Part shown: in pieces, positions 13,580 to 24,235 of the stretch | Numbering within the stretch: position 1 is the first letter of the stretch | How the letters are laid out: every line of letters starts with the position of its first letter | NCBI RefSeq assembly: GCF_001668575.1 | Contig: NZ_LZMD01000065.1 | Span: 1-64,000, forward strand | Reading direction: 5' to 3' | Origin: Mycobacterium sp. 1164985.4 | GTDB lineage: Bacteria; Actinomycetota; Actinomycetes; Mycobacteriales; Mycobacteriaceae | Length of the DNA: 64,000 nt | Made by a program: the position numbers and the translations under genes | Notes under the pieces: model-generated | Seen by the model: the letters and a program-made list of their open reading frames with translations, nothing else | The model's database searches: none | Told to the model about the DNA's origin: nothing

Positions 13580-13724
13580 CGCAACTTAAGTTTCTTTGGC
13601 GTCAGATGTGACGTACGGTGCAATCGGTAACTGTGTTGTAGATGTGCATGTTGTGACAGATGAGCACAGTACCCCGACGAATGTGTCCGCACGTTCGCCT
13701 GAAGCAATAGGAGAACTGAGTCGG

Positions 13725-15146
13725 ATGAGACGCACACCTGGCGCATCCGCTACGCGGCCGTGCGGACGTTTCTGCGCGGCCCTTCTCGCGGCGGCCATGC
13801 TGTCCGCGACCCCCGGCCTGGCCGTCGCGCAACCGAACAGCCCCGACGGCATCGCGGCACTGGTCGCTGCCGTGGCCGACGCCGATCAGAGGCTGCAGGA
13901 TCTCGGCGCGCAGATTCAGCAGCAGCAGGAGAGCGTCAACAAGGCGATCCTGGACGTGCAAACCGCACGGGACAACGCTGCGGCCGCACAGCGTGAGGTC
14001 GACGCGGGCCGGCAGCGCGTCGAGGACTCCAACATCGCGATCGAGCAGGCGCAGAAGCGATTCGACTCGTTCGCTGCCGCGACCTACATCAACGGCCCGT
14101 CCGACTCGTACCTGACCGCCGGCGACCCAGCCGAGGTCATCAAGACCGCCGCCGCGGGCCAGACCTTGGCCATCAGCTCACAGCAGGTGATTGCCGATCT
14201 GCAGCGGGCCCGCACCGAGCAGGTCAACCGTGAGTCCGCCGCGCGATTGGCGAAGCAGAACGCCGACAAGGCCGTCGCCGACGCCGAAGCCAGCCAGCAG
14301 TCCGCGGTAGCGGCGCTCACCAACGCGCAGGACACGTTCCGCGCCCAGCAGGTCGAACTCGACAAGCTCACCGCCGAGCGAAAGGCGGCCCAGGCCAGGC
14401 TCGCCGAGGTGCGCAAGGCGTCCGCGCCCGCGCAGGCGCCCGCCGCGGCACAACCGGCGGCCGCCGCGACGCCGGGGAGCCCGGACTGGGACCGCGCGCC
14501 GGAGGGCGTCGATCCCGGCACCGGCAACTGGGCAGGACCCTGGGATCCGACGCTGCCCGCGATCCCCAGCGCGTTCGTCAGCGGTGATCCGATCGCGATC
14601 ATCAACACGGTTCTCGGCATCGCGTCGACCTCGGCGCAGGTGACCCAGGATCTCGGCCGCAAGTTCCTGCAGTCGGTGGGGTTGCTTCCCGAGCCGGCTG
14701 CCGCGCCGGCCTTCACCAACGGCGCGATTCCGCGCGTCTACGGACGGCAGGCCACCGAATACGTCATCAAGCGCGCCATGTCCCAGATGGGCGTGCCCTA
14801 CTCCTGGGGCGGCGGCAACGCGGCAGGACCGAGCCGCGGTATCGACTCCGGTGCCAACACAGTCGGTTTCGACTGCTCGGGGCTGATGCTCTACGCGTTC
14901 GCCGGTGTCGGCATCAAGCTCGACCACTACTCGGGCTCGCAGTACAACGCGGGCCGCAAGGTTCCGTCGTCACAGATGCGCCGCGGCGACATGTTGTTCT
15001 GGGGGCCCAACGCCAGCCAGCACGTCGCGCTCTATCTCGGTGACGGGCAGATGCTCGAGGCGCCCTACACGGGTTCGGTGGTGAAGATCTCGCCGGTGCG
15101 CACCAGCGGCATGACGCCGTACGCGACTCGTCTCATCGAATGGTGA
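13725..15146 (+). CDS. ripA: RipA peptidoglycan endopeptidase (NlpC/P60)
   Basis: 473 aa, secreted hydrolase that cleaves D-Glu-meso-DAP peptide bonds in the septal wall. Layout: signal peptide (about 1-36, cleaved after GLAVA), long coiled coil (about 45-240), an Ala/Pro-rich linker, and a C-terminal NlpC/P60 domain. Catalytic Cys384, His433 and Glu445 sit one residue off the M. tuberculosis positions C383/H432/E444. ATG at 13725 is chosen because AGGAGA lies 10 nt upstream and the signal peptide follows at once; an in-frame upstream extension lacks such support. RipA is made as an autoinhibited zymogen in relatives. Confidence 0.95.
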   Translation: MRRTPGASATRPCGRFCAALLAAAMLSATPGLAVAQPNSPDGIAALVAAVADADQRLQDLGAQIQQQQESVNKAILDVQTARDNAAAAQREVDAGRQRVEDSNIAIEQAQKRFDSFAAATYINGPSDSYLTAGDPAEVIKTAAAGQTLAISSQQVIADLQRARTEQVNRESAARLAKQNADKAVADAEASQQSAVAALTNAQDTFRAQQVELDKLTAERKAAQARLAEVRKASAPAQAPAAAQPAAAATPGSPDWDRAPEGVDPGTGNWAGPWDPTLPAIPSAFVSGDPIAIINTVLGIASTSAQVTQDLGRKFLQSVGLLPEPAAAPAFTNGAIPRVYGRQATEYVIKRAMSQMGVPYSWGGGNAAGPSRGIDSGANTVGFDCSGLMLYAFAGVGIKLDHYSGSQYNAGRKVPSSQMRRGDMLFWGPNASQHVALYLGDGQMLEAPYTGSVVKISPVRTSGMTPYATRLIEW

Positions 15147-15901
15147 GCGATGAAAGCGCTCGCAGATCTGTAAGGAAACACGTTAGGAAGACTTTGCGTT
15201 TCAGACTGATTCGGTTCTTGAGTGGTTGTGCGCTGCTGGTGGCCACGGTGGCGCTGACCGTTGGGCTGGCGACGCCGGCCACGTCGGCGCCCGAGGACGG
15301 CCAGTGGGATCCGACGCTGCCGAAGTTGATCAGCGCCGGCGCCCCCGGCGACCCGTTGGCGATCGCCAACGCCTCGCTCGCGGCGACCGCCCAGGCCACC
15401 GAAGTCACGATGGGGCTGGGTCGCAAGTTCCTGACGACGTTGGGCCTCGCGCCCCCGGAGGCCGCGACGGCGAGCGTCGCGCCGGGGCGGGTCCGCGGAC
15501 CGCAGGCGATCGAGTACGTGATCCGCCGCGGCGCCTCGCAGATGGGCGTGCCGTACTCGTGGGGCGGCGGTAAGCCGAGCGGACCGAGCACGGGCATCGA
15601 CTCGGGCGCCAACACCGTCGGCTTCGACTGCTCGGGCTTCACCCAGTTCTCGTTCGCGGGCGTCGGCGTGCTGATCCCCAAGTACTCCGGCGACCAGTAC
15701 AACACCGGACGCAAGGTGCCGACGTCGCAGGCCAAGCGCGGCGACCTGTTGTTCTGGGGTCCCGGCGGCAGCCAGCACGTGGCGCTCTACCTAGGCGGCG
15801 GCAAGATGCTGGAGGCCTCGGGCAGCGCGGGCAAGGTGACGGTGAGCCCGGTGCGTCAGTCCGGCCTGCAGCCGTATGTGGCGCGCATCATCGAATCCTG
15901 A
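15140..15901 (+). CDS. ripB: RipB peptidoglycan endopeptidase (NlpC/P60)
   Basis: 253-aa paralogue of RipA lacking the coiled coil. It has an N-terminal membrane/signal segment (about 25-50), a short linker and an NlpC/P60 domain with Cys164, His213 and Glu225 as the catalytic triad. Its start overlaps the ripA stop by 7 nt (ATG at 15140; GTG at 15143 is the alternative), so translation is coupled. The domain is nearly a copy of the RipA catalytic domain (GVPYSWGGG, NTVGFDCSG, QHVALYLG), which points to duplication. Substrate should be the same stem-peptide bond. Confidence 0.94.
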   Translation: MVSDESARRSVRKHVRKTLRFRLIRFLSGCALLVATVALTVGLATPATSAPEDGQWDPTLPKLISAGAPGDPLAIANASLAATAQATEVTMGLGRKFLTTLGLAPPEAATASVAPGRVRGPQAIEYVIRRGASQMGVPYSWGGGKPSGPSTGIDSGANTVGFDCSGFTQFSFAGVGVLIPKYSGDQYNTGRKVPTSQAKRGDLLFWGPGGSQHVALYLGGGKMLEASGSAGKVTVSPVRQSGLQPYVARIIES

Positions 15902-16036
15902 GCGCAGCCTGAGCCGAAGCTGAACGTTTCGGGTGGCGTCGACGGATTCTGCCGTGCCTGGAATAGTTGACGGCGAGCGTGCCGCCCCGACCGGGTGGCG
16001 CGCCACTGACCAGCGAGTTATGTGGAAGGAACGTTG

Positions 16037-17185
16037 ATGACCTCACCGAGTGGGCCGTCGCAGGGGCCTGGAGGCTACCCCGGCCAGGCACCGGCACAGG
16101 GATACCAGGGCTCGCACGCCGCGCCGTCGAGCCCCGCTTCCCAGAACGGCGGTCTGCAGCAGGAGGTCCACACTCTCGAACGGGCCGTTTTCGAGGTGAA
16201 GCGGATCATCGTCGGCCAGGACCAGCTGGTCGAGCGCATGCTGGTCGGCCTGCTCGCCAAGGGTCACGTACTGCTCGAGGGCGTGCCGGGCGTCGCCAAG
16301 ACGCTGGCCGTCGAGACCTTCGCGAAGGTGGTTGGCGGCACCTTCGCCCGCATTCAGTTCACACCGGACCTGGTGCCGACCGACATCGTCGGTACCCGCA
16401 TCTACCGGGTGGGCAAGGAGGAGTTCGACATCGAACTCGGGCCCGTGGTGGTCAACTTCCTGCTCGCCGACGAGATCAACCGCGCCCCCGCCAAGGTGCA
16501 GTCGGCTCTTCTGGAGGTCATGGCCGAGCGCAAGATCTCCATCGGCGGCAAGACGTTCCCGCTGCCCCAGCCGTTCCTGGTGATGGCCACACAGAACCCG
16601 ATCGAGCAGGAGGGCGTGTACGCCCTGCCCGAGGCCCAGCGTGACCGCTTCCTGTTCAAGCTGAACATCGACTACCCGTCGCCCGAGGAAGAGCGCGAGA
16701 TCATCTACCGGATGGGCGTCAAGCCGCCGGAACCCAAGCAGATCCTGGCGCCCGGCGACCTGCTGCGTTTGCAGGACGTGGCTGCCAACAACTTCGTGCA
16801 CCACGCGCTGGTCGACTACGTCGTGCGGGTGGTCACCGCGACGCGTCAGCCCGAGAAGTTCGGGATGCCCGACGCCAAGGCGTGGATCGCCTACGGGGCG
16901 TCGCCGCGCGCATCGCTCGGCATCATCGCGGCGTCGCGTGCACTCGCGCTGGTGCGGGGACGCGACTACGTGATCCCGCAGGACGTCGTCGAGGTCATCC
17001 CCGACGTGCTGCGGCACCGGCTGGTGCTGACCTACGACGCGTTGGCCGACGAGATCTCGGCGGAGACGGTGATCAACCGTATCCTGCAGACCGTGGCCCT
17101 GCCGCAGGTGAACGCCATTCCGCAGCAAGGTCATTCGGTGCCGCCCGTCGTGCCCGCCGCCGCTGGAGCGGCCAGCAATCGGTGA
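16037..17185 (+). CDS. moxR1: MoxR-family AAA+ ATPase
   Basis: 382 aa. After a Gly/Pro/Gln-rich N-terminal tail (about 1-35) comes the AAA+ core: Walker A GVPGVAKT, Walker B LLADEIN, sensor ATQNPIEQEG and the arginine-rich EAQRDRF. MoxR ATPases act as chaperones with VWA-domain partners, and two such partners follow. The ATG at 16037 has GGAAGGAAC just before it; the in-frame GTG at 16022 lacks this. The stop overlaps the DUF58 gene by 4 nt (GTGA). Placement right after ripAB matches Rv1479. Confidence 0.94.
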   Translation: MTSPSGPSQGPGGYPGQAPAQGYQGSHAAPSSPASQNGGLQQEVHTLERAVFEVKRIIVGQDQLVERMLVGLLAKGHVLLEGVPGVAKTLAVETFAKVVGGTFARIQFTPDLVPTDIVGTRIYRVGKEEFDIELGPVVVNFLLADEINRAPAKVQSALLEVMAERKISIGGKTFPLPQPFLVMATQNPIEQEGVYALPEAQRDRFLFKLNIDYPSPEEEREIIYRMGVKPPEPKQILAPGDLLRLQDVAANNFVHHALVDYVVRVVTATRQPEKFGMPDAKAWIAYGASPRASLGIIAASRALALVRGRDYVIPQDVVEVIPDVLRHRLVLTYDALADEISAETVINRILQTVALPQVNAIPQQGHSVPPVVPAAAGAASNR

Positions 17186-18129
17186 CCAGCTCCCGACGCT
17201 CCATTGATCTGCCGTCGCTGAAGCGCGGCGAGATCCGTGACCCCGCGCTGAGTGCGGCGCTGCGCAAGCTCGAATTGACCGTGCGGCGCAAGCTCGACGG
17301 TGTGCTGCACGGCGACCACCTCGGCCTGCTACCCGGCCCGGGTTCGGAACCGGGGGAGTCGCGGCTTTATCAGCCCGGTGACGATGTGCGCCGGATGGAC
17401 TGGTCGGTCACGGCACGCACCACGCATCCGCACGTGCGGCAGATGATCGCCGACCGGGAGCTCGAAACCTGGCTCGTCGTCGACATGTCGGCCAGCCTCG
17501 ACTTCGGTACCACCGGTTGCGAGAAGCGCGATCTGGCCGTGGCCGCGGCTGCGGCGATCACGTTCCTCAACAGCGGAGGCGGTAACCGCATCGGCGCGAT
17601 CATCGCCAACGGTGACACCGTGCGACGGGTGCCGGCGCTGTCGGGCCGCATGCACGAGCAGGAGATGCTGCGCGCCATCGCGACGATGCCCAAGGCCCCG
17701 CCCGGCGTCCGCGGCGACCTCGCCGCCGCGATCGACGCACTGCGCAGGCCCGAACGGCGCCGCGGGATGGCGGTCATCATCAGCGACTTCCTCGGGCCCA
17801 TCAACTGGATGCGCCCGCTGCGGGCGATCTCGGGTCGCCACGAGGTGCTGGGCATCGAGGTGCTCGACCCGCGCGACGTCGAACTGCCTGCCGTCGGCGA
17901 CGTGGTCTTGCAGGACGCCGAGACCGGCGCGACCCGTGAGTTCACCATCGACGAGCAGTTGCGCGACGACTTCGAGCGGGCGGCCGCGGCGCACCGCGCG
18001 GAGGTGGCCAGGACGTTGCGGCGATGCGACGCACCGCTGTTGACGCTGCGCACCGACCGCGACTGGATCGCCGACGTCGTCCGGTTCGTGGCCAACCGCA
18101 GGCGTGGCGCGCTGGCGGGCCACGCCTGA
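17182..18129 (+). CDS. DUF58 protein of the MoxR operon
   Basis: 315 aa with a DUF58 domain in its middle (GESRLYQPGDDVRRMDWSVTAR, then a VWA-like WLVVDMSASLDFG). The GTG start overlaps the moxR1 stop, so the two are translationally coupled. In MoxR-DUF58-VWA operons (also called Bat operons) the DUF58 protein is a presumed partner of the ATPase. The molecular job is not settled. Homologue of Rv1480 by synteny; frame intact and length normal. Confidence 0.92.
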   Translation: MTSSRRSIDLPSLKRGEIRDPALSAALRKLELTVRRKLDGVLHGDHLGLLPGPGSEPGESRLYQPGDDVRRMDWSVTARTTHPHVRQMIADRELETWLVVDMSASLDFGTTGCEKRDLAVAAAAAITFLNSGGGNRIGAIIANGDTVRRVPALSGRMHEQEMLRAIATMPKAPPGVRGDLAAAIDALRRPERRRGMAVIISDFLGPINWMRPLRAISGRHEVLGIEVLDPRDVELPAVGDVVLQDAETGATREFTIDEQLRDDFERAAAAHRAEVARTLRRCDAPLLTLRTDRDWIADVVRFVANRRRGALAGHA

Positions 18130-18150
18130 CATCGAAATGATTAGGCGCAC

Positions 18151-19158
18151 ATGACATTGCCGTTGCTCGGACCCATGACGCTGTCGGGTTTCGAAAACGC
18201 CTGGTTCTTCCTGTTCCTCATCGCGGTGCTCGCAATCGTCGGGCTCTACCTCGTCGTGCAGGTGGCGCGGCACCGGCGGATGCTGCGCTTCGCAAACATG
18301 GAGCTGCTGGAAAGCGTTGCGCCCAAACGGCCCTCGCGCTGGCGCCATGTGCCCGCAATCCTGCTCGTGATCGGGCTGGTGTTCTTGACGGTGGCGATGG
18401 CGGGCCCCACACACGACGTCCGCATCCCGCGCAACCGCGCGGTGGTGATGCTCGTGATGGACGTTTCGCAGTCGATGCGGGCCACCGACGTCGCGCCCAA
18501 CCGCATGGCCGCCGCGCAGGAGGCGTCCAAGCAGTTCGCCGACGAGCTCACCCCGGGCATCAACCTCGGACTGATCTCGTATGCCGGCACGGCGACGGTT
18601 CTGGTCTCGCCGACCACGGGCAGGGAGGCGACCAAGGCCGCGATCGACAAGCTCCAGTTCGCCGACCGCACGGCGACCGGTGAGGGCATCTTCACCGCTC
18701 TGCAGGCGATCGCCACCGTGGGTGCGGTGATCGGCGGCGGCGACGAACCCCCGCCGGCGCGCATCGTGTTGTTCTCCGACGGCAAGGAGACCGTGCCGTC
18801 GAACCCGGACAACCCGAAGGGCGCCTACACCGCGGCGCGCACCGCGAAGGACCAGGGCGTGCCGATTTCGACGATCTCGTTCGGCACGCCGTACGGCTAC
18901 GTCGAGATCAACGACCAACGCCAACCCGTGCCGGTCGACGACGAGATGCTCAAGAAGATCGCCGATCTGTCGGGCGGCGAGGCGTTCACCGCATCGAGCC
19001 TTCAGCAGCTGCGCGAGGTCTACGCCAACCTGCAGCAGCAGATCGGCTACGAGACGATCCGGGGGGACGCGAGCGTGGGCTGGCTGCGGCTGGGAACGTT
19101 CGCGCTCGTGATGGCGACCCTGGCGGCCCTGTTCATCAACCGTCGTCTACCGAACTGA
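18151..19158 (+). CDS. BatA-like membrane VWA protein, copy 1
   Basis: 335 aa. TM segments at about 14-34 and 64-82 are followed by a VWA domain with an intact MIDAS start [12 protein letters not shown] (DxSxS) and the [10 protein letters not shown] and [11 protein letters not shown] blocks. A C-terminal TM helix follows near 310-330. The VWA domain probably lies outside or at the membrane surface and binds a divalent ion and a protein partner. It follows the DUF58 gene by 21 nt in the moxR operon and is Rv1481-like. Its near-identical paralogue follows directly. Confidence 0.92.
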   Translation: MTLPLLGPMTLSGFENAWFFLFLIAVLAIVGLYLVVQVARHRRMLRFANMELLESVAPKRPSRWRHVPAILLVIGLVFLTVAMAGPTHDVRIPRNRAVVMLVMDVSQSMRATDVAPNRMAAAQEASKQFADELTPGINLGLISYAGTATVLVSPTTGREATKAAIDKLQFADRTATGEGIFTALQAIATVGAVIGGGDEPPPARIVLFSDGKETVPSNPDNPKGAYTAARTAKDQGVPISTISFGTPYGYVEINDQRQPVPVDDEMLKKIADLSGGEAFTASSLQQLREVYANLQQQIGYETIRGDASVGWLRLGTFALVMATLAALFINRRLPN

Positions 19159-19181
19159 TGCGCAAGGGATGACGATCTGAC

Positions 19182-20192
19182 ATGACGCTTCCGCTGCTGG
19201 GTCCGCTCTCGCTGACCGGCTTTCAGCACATCTGGTGGTTCCTGCTGTTTCTGGTGCTGCTGCTGGCGCTGGCCGTGCTGTACGCCGCCGCGCAGGCCGC
19301 CCGGCGAAAGCGGTTGCAGCGCTTCGCCAACACCGAATTGCTCGACAGCGTCGCGCCCAAACGGCCGAGCCCGCTGCGCCACGTTCCCGCGGCGCTGCTG
19401 GCGATCTCGCTGCTGCTGTGCACGATCGCGCTCGCCGGACCCACCCACGACCAGCGGCTGCCCCGCAATCGTGCGGTGGTGATGCTGGTGATGGACGTGT
19501 CGCAGTCGATGCGCGCCACCGACGTCGAACCGAGCCGCCTGGCGGCCGCGCAGGAGGCGTCGAAGAAATTCGTCGACGAACTCACCCCGGGCATCAACCT
19601 CGGCGTGATCGCCTACGCCGGCACTGCCAACGTCCTGGTATCGCCGACCACCAACCGCGACGCGAGCCGTCGCGCGATCGAGAATCTGCAGGTGGCCGAT
19701 CGCACCGCCACCGGTGAGGCCATCTTCACCGCGCTCTCGTCGATCTCCACCGTCGGCGCCGTGATCGGCGGTGGTGACACGCCGCCGCCCGCGCACATCG
19801 TGCTCTTCTCCGACGGCAAGGAGACCGTGCCGAACAACCCGGACAACCCGAAGGGCGTGTTCACCGCCGCGCGGGCCGCCAAGGACCAGGGCGTGCCGAT
19901 CTCGACGATCTCGTTCGGGACCCCGAACGGCTCGGTCGAAGTGAACAACGAGCGGGTGCCCGTTCCCGTCGACGACGAGGGCATGAAGAAGGTCGCCGCG
20001 CTCTCCGGGGGAGAGTCCTACACCGCGTCCAACCTCGACGAACTCAACAAGGTCTACGAGACCCTGCAGGACCAGATCGGCTATGAGACGGTTCGCGGCG
20101 AGGCAACCACGGGCTGGCTCCGGCTCGGTGCGCTGTTCGCGGCCGTGGCGGCCGTCGCCGCGCTGCTGATCAACCGCCGGCTGCCGCTGTGA
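19182..20192 (+). CDS. BatA-like membrane VWA protein, copy 2
   Basis: 336 aa, the same layout as the preceding gene: two N-terminal TM helices, a VWA domain with [12 protein letters not shown], and a C-terminal TM helix. Identity to copy 1 is high along the full length by eye (shared starts MTLPLLGP, shared IGYET and INRRLP ends). It starts 23 nt after copy 1. Together they are a tandem duplication within the moxR operon. M. tuberculosis, as I recall, has one copy. Differences cluster in the loop after YVEIN/SVEVN, so the copies may have diverged in partner choice. Confidence 0.92.
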   Translation: MTLPLLGPLSLTGFQHIWWFLLFLVLLLALAVLYAAAQAARRKRLQRFANTELLDSVAPKRPSPLRHVPAALLAISLLLCTIALAGPTHDQRLPRNRAVVMLVMDVSQSMRATDVEPSRLAAAQEASKKFVDELTPGINLGVIAYAGTANVLVSPTTNRDASRRAIENLQVADRTATGEAIFTALSSISTVGAVIGGGDTPPPAHIVLFSDGKETVPNNPDNPKGVFTAARAAKDQGVPISTISFGTPNGSVEVNNERVPVPVDDEGMKKVAALSGGESYTASNLDELNKVYETLQDQIGYETVRGEATTGWLRLGALFAAVAAVAALLINRRLPL

Positions 20193-20222
20193 GCGCCCCG
20201 CTTCACTAAGGCGATTTCTTAA

Positions 20223-21029
<807 letters not shown>

Positions 21030-21057
21030 ATCTTCACGTAGAGAGAGGGACTTTCAC

Positions 21058-21867
21058 ATGACCGGTTTGCTTGAAGGCAAGCGCATCCTCGTCACGGGAA
21101 TCATCACCGACTCGTCGATCGCGTTCCACATCGCCAAGGTCGCTCAGGAGGCCGGCGCGGAATTGGTGCTCACCGGGTTCGACCGGATGAAGCTGATCCA
21201 GCGCATCGCCGACCGGCTGCCGAATCCGGCGCCGCTGCTGGAACTCGACGTGCAGAACGGCGAGCATCTCGACTCGTTGGCCGACCGCATCACCGAGGTG
21301 ATCGGCGACGGCAACAAGATCGACGGCGTCGTGCACTCGATCGGCTTCATGCCGCAGTCGGGGATGGGCATCAACCCGTTCTTCGACGCCCCCTACGAGG
21401 ATGTGTCGAAAGGCATTCACATCTCGGCGTATTCGTACGCTTCCCTGGCCAAGGCCACGCTGCCGATCATGAACCGCGGCGGCAGCATCGTCGGCATGGA
21501 CTTCGACCCGACCCGCGCGATGCCCGCCTACAACTGGATGACCGTGGCCAAGAGCGCGCTGGAGTCGGTGAACCGCTTCGTCGCTCGCGAGGCCGGGCCC
21601 TACGGTGTGCGCTCGAACCTCGTCGCGGCGGGCCCGATCCGCACGCTCGCCATGAGCGCGATCGTCGGTGGCGCCCTGGGCGCCGAGGCCGGCGAGCAGA
21701 TGCGGTTGCTCGAGGAGGGCTGGGATCAACGCGCCCCGGTCGGCTGGGACATGAAGGATCCGACCCCGGTCGCCAAGACCGTGTGCGCCCTGTTGTCGGA
21801 CTGGCTGCCCGCCACCACCGGCACCGTCATCTACGCCGACGGCGGCGCCAGCACCCAATTGTTATAA
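21058..21867 (+). CDS. inhA: InhA, NADH-dependent enoyl-ACP reductase
   Basis: 269 aa, same length as M. tuberculosis InhA, the isoniazid target, which reduces trans-2-enoyl chains in FAS-II. Catalytic Tyr158 and Lys165 are in place ([11 protein letters not shown]). Positions linked to resistance carry the susceptible residues: Ile16, Ile21 and Ser94. ATG start with GAGAGAGGGA upstream. It is followed after 2 nt by the ferrochelatase gene, so all three genes are probably one transcript. Confidence 0.98.
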   Translation: MTGLLEGKRILVTGIITDSSIAFHIAKVAQEAGAELVLTGFDRMKLIQRIADRLPNPAPLLELDVQNGEHLDSLADRITEVIGDGNKIDGVVHSIGFMPQSGMGINPFFDAPYEDVSKGIHISAYSYASLAKATLPIMNRGGSIVGMDFDPTRAMPAYNWMTVAKSALESVNRFVAREAGPYGVRSNLVAAGPIRTLAMSAIVGGALGAEAGEQMRLLEEGWDQRAPVGWDMKDPTPVAKTVCALLSDWLPATTGTVIYADGGASTQLL

Positions 21868-21869
21868 GG

Positions 21870-22865
21870 ATGGACTGCTCGGACATCGAAGCCGTCCTGC
21901 TGCTCTCGTTCGGCGGTCCGGAGCGCCCCGAGGACGTGATCCCGTTCCTGGAGAACGTCACTCGCGGGCGCGGCATCCCGCGGGAACGGTTGGCGGCGGT
22001 CGCCGAGCACTACCTGCATTTCGACGGCGTTTCACCGATCAACGGCATCAACCGCGCCGTGATCGAGCGGCTACGCGCTTACATCGACGTGCCGGTGTAC
22101 TTCGGCAACCGCAACTGGGAACCGTACGTCGAGGACGCCGTGACCGCCATGCGCGACGACGGAGTGCGGCGCGCGGCGGTGTTCACCACGTCGGCCTGGG
22201 GTGGCTATTCGAGCTGCACCCAGTACGTCGAGGACATCGCCAGAGGGCGGCGGGCTGCCGGCGCCTCGGCCCCGCAGCTGGTCAAGCTGCGCCAATACTT
22301 CGACCACCCGCTGTTCGTGCAGATGTTCGCCGATGCGGTCACCGCCGCCGCGCGCACGGTACCCGAGGGTGCGCGGCTGGTGTTCACCGCCCACTCGATT
22401 CCGCTGGCCGCGCGATCACGCTGCGGCACTCAGCTTTACGAGCGGCAGGTGGCCTACGCCGCCAGCCTCGTCGCGGCCGCGGCGGGATACGCCGATTATG
22501 ACCAGGTGTGGCAGTCGCGGTCTGGGCCGCCGCAGGTGCCCTGGCTGGAACCCGATGTGGGGGAACATCTCTCGTCGCTCGCAGAAAGCGGAACCAAAGC
22601 CGTGGTCGTCTGCCCGATCGGGTTCGTCGCCGATCACATCGAGGTGGTCTGGGACCTCGATCACGAATTGCGCCTTCAGGCCGAGGAGGCCAGCGTGGCG
22701 TTCGCCAGGGCCGCGACGCCGAACGCCGAACTCGCGCGCGTCGCCGCCGAGCTGATCGCCGAGTTGCGTGACGGCCGCGAACCCGAACGGATGGCCGGTA
22801 CGAATCCACCGCCACTGCAGGGGGTTTCGGTCGACGGCGTGGTGTGCACGCCGGCCTGCGGCTAG
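21870..22865 (+). CDS. cpfC: Ferrochelatase (coproporphyrin type)
   Basis: 331-aa HemH/CpfC-family enzyme (hemZ in older mycobacterial use). In actinobacteria it inserts iron into coproporphyrin III in the coproporphyrin-dependent haem route. Seen: LLLSFGGPE at the start, VFTAHSIP with the metal-site histidine, and [14 protein letters not shown]. Mycobacterial ferrochelatase is reported to carry a [2Fe-2S] cluster; Cys116, Cys185, Cys326 and Cys330 are possible ligands, but I cannot assign them. ATG start 2 nt after inhA. Its stop is interlocked with the stop of the convergent gene at CTAG 22862-22865. Confidence 0.94.
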   Translation: MDCSDIEAVLLLSFGGPERPEDVIPFLENVTRGRGIPRERLAAVAEHYLHFDGVSPINGINRAVIERLRAYIDVPVYFGNRNWEPYVEDAVTAMRDDGVRRAAVFTTSAWGGYSSCTQYVEDIARGRRAAGASAPQLVKLRQYFDHPLFVQMFADAVTAAARTVPEGARLVFTAHSIPLAARSRCGTQLYERQVAYAASLVAAAAGYADYDQVWQSRSGPPQVPWLEPDVGEHLSSLAESGTKAVVVCPIGFVADHIEVVWDLDHELRLQAEEASVAFARAATPNAELARVAAELIAELRDGREPERMAGTNPPPLQGVSVDGVVCTPACG

Positions 22866-23713
22866 CCCTGCCAGGCCGAGTGCAGGACCGCGTCGACCGC
22901 GGCCAGTCGCGCCGAGCGCACCACGGACGACAGCGGTCGCAGCGCATCGTTGGCGATCTGGACCTCGGTGGAGCTGTGCATGCCGATCGGAATCAGCCCG
23001 GCGCTGACCGAGATGATCGCGTCGACGTGCGCGGCGTTCTCCAGCACGCGCACCGCCCGGCTGGGGGCGTGGTCGGGAAGGCGGTGCATGCGGGTGGATT
23101 CGAGCACCTGCTCGACGAGCCCGCGCGGATCCTCCACATCGATCTCGGCCGCTCCCGTGCGCAACGTCCCGAGCGCGTCGGCCGCCGAGCGAACCGCCGA
23201 CCGCAGTGCGTACTCCGCCTCGCCGAGGTCGACGTGTTCGGCGGGTGTGGACGCCTCGGGGATCGAGTACACCGTCCACGACAGGCCGCAGGGGTCGCGG
23301 TCGTACCCGTCGTCGTCCTCGGGACCGTCGTCGTACTCGAAATCCGGTACCAGCCCGATGGAGCCGGCTCCGGAGACGACGATGGCCTCGCCCGCGGTCA
23401 CCGCGTCGCGCTGGAACTGAGTCCCTGCGGGCAATCCCCGGACGTCACCGGGGACCGGCAGCGCCAGTCCGATCGGCGGCCCTGTGACACCGGGGCCGGC
23501 GGCCGTGCGCAGCGTCTGCAGCAGCGACACCGCCCCCGCATCCACCAGATCGGGCCACGGCAGGCCGGTCGCACCGGCCGCCACGGAGTCATAAGCCGTC
23601 ACGGAATGCTTTGGCGCCCAATGGGAAAGCGCGTCGAGCAGGTCGTCGGGTGCGGCCATGCCAGCCAACCAGGCATTGGCCCACACCGACAGCGAAACAC
23701 TGGGACACCACAT
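22862..23713 (-). CDS. Conserved mycobacterial protein, Rv1486c-like
   Basis: 283 aa, no TM segment or signal peptide. It has an acidic run in the middle ([15 protein letters not shown]) and a helical C-terminal half rich in Arg and Ala ([17 protein letters not shown]). I recognise no catalytic motif. Start ATG at 23713 ([18 protein letters not shown]); the frame stays open upstream across the nfeD gene, but that part is shadow. Location after ferrochelatase matches Rv1486c (288 aa). Function unknown. Confidence 0.85.
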   Translation of the reverse strand: MWCPSVSLSVWANAWLAGMAAPDDLLDALSHWAPKHSVTAYDSVAAGATGLPWPDLVDAGAVSLLQTLRTAAGPGVTGPPIGLALPVPGDVRGLPAGTQFQRDAVTAGEAIVVSGAGSIGLVPDFEYDDGPEDDDGYDRDPCGLSWTVYSIPEASTPAEHVDLGEAEYALRSAVRSAADALGTLRTGAAEIDVEDPRGLVEQVLESTRMHRLPDHAPSRAVRVLENAAHVDAIISVSAGLIPIGMHSSTEVQIANDALRPLSSVVRSARLAAVDAVLHSAWQG

Positions 23714-23761
23714 GATGTCCGAAGTGTAGTTGTTACGCCCGCACACGGTCGGGCGCGACGA

Positions 23762-23773
23762 TAGGGTGGCGTC
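23762..23773 (+). promoter_or_regulatory. Candidate leaderless promoter of nfeD
   Basis: TAGGGT (23762-23767) lies exactly 6 nt before the ATG at 23774, the standard distance from a mycobacterial -10 box to a start site, so the mRNA would begin at the AUG. Confidence 0.5.
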
Positions 23774-24205
23774 ATGCCCGCTGCGCTGATCTGGTTGATC
23801 GCGGCGCTGGCGCTCGCCGGCGCCGAGGCCCTGACCGGTGACCTGTTCTTGCTCATGCTCGGTGGCGGGGCGTTGGCCGCCGCCGGGTCGAGCCTGATCT
23901 TCGACGATCTGTGGGTCCACGGCGCGGTGTTCGCCGTCGTGTCGATCCTGTTGCTGGTGCTCGTGCGTCCCGCGCTGCGCAGGCATTTTCAGGCCGGTAC
24001 CGGCCTGCCCGACCCGGCCAAGGCGCTCGAGGGCAAGAGCGCGCTGGTGCTCGATCGGGTGGCGCAGCACGAGGGGCAGGTGAAGCTGGACGGTGAAGTC
24101 TGGACGGCACGCCCGCTCAACGAGAACGACGTGTACGAACCGGGGGACAATGTGACCGTCGTGCACATCGACGGCGCCACCGCTGTCGTCCAGAAGCTCG
24201 CCTAG
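23774..24205 (+). CDS. NfeD-like membrane protein
   Basis: 143 aa: two or three TM helices in the first 75 residues, then a small OB-fold domain ([27 protein letters not shown]). This is the short NfeD type, which is coupled to SPFH/stomatin proteins. Such a gene starts 30 nt downstream. NfeD-stomatin pairs are thought to organise membrane domains. Homologue of Rv1487 by order. Start ATG as predicted by the -10 box just upstream. Confidence 0.92.
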   Translation: MPAALIWLIAALALAGAEALTGDLFLLMLGGGALAAAGSSLIFDDLWVHGAVFAVVSILLLVLVRPALRRHFQAGTGLPDPAKALEGKSALVLDRVAQHEGQVKLDGEVWTARPLNENDVYEPGDNVTVVHIDGATAVVQKLA

Positions 24206-24235
24206 AACACACTGGGTACGAGGGAAGGAATCGTC

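Noticed and set aside
13596..13724. In-frame N-terminal extension of ripA
   Set aside because: It would place 43 residues before the signal peptide. The ATG at 13725 has a Shine-Dalgarno sequence and gives the M. tuberculosis length.
13481..13724. c-di-AMP (ydaO-type) riboswitch before ripA
   Set aside because: Actinobacterial cell-wall hydrolase genes sometimes carry one, but I do not see its conserved GGGG/GCCG blocks here.
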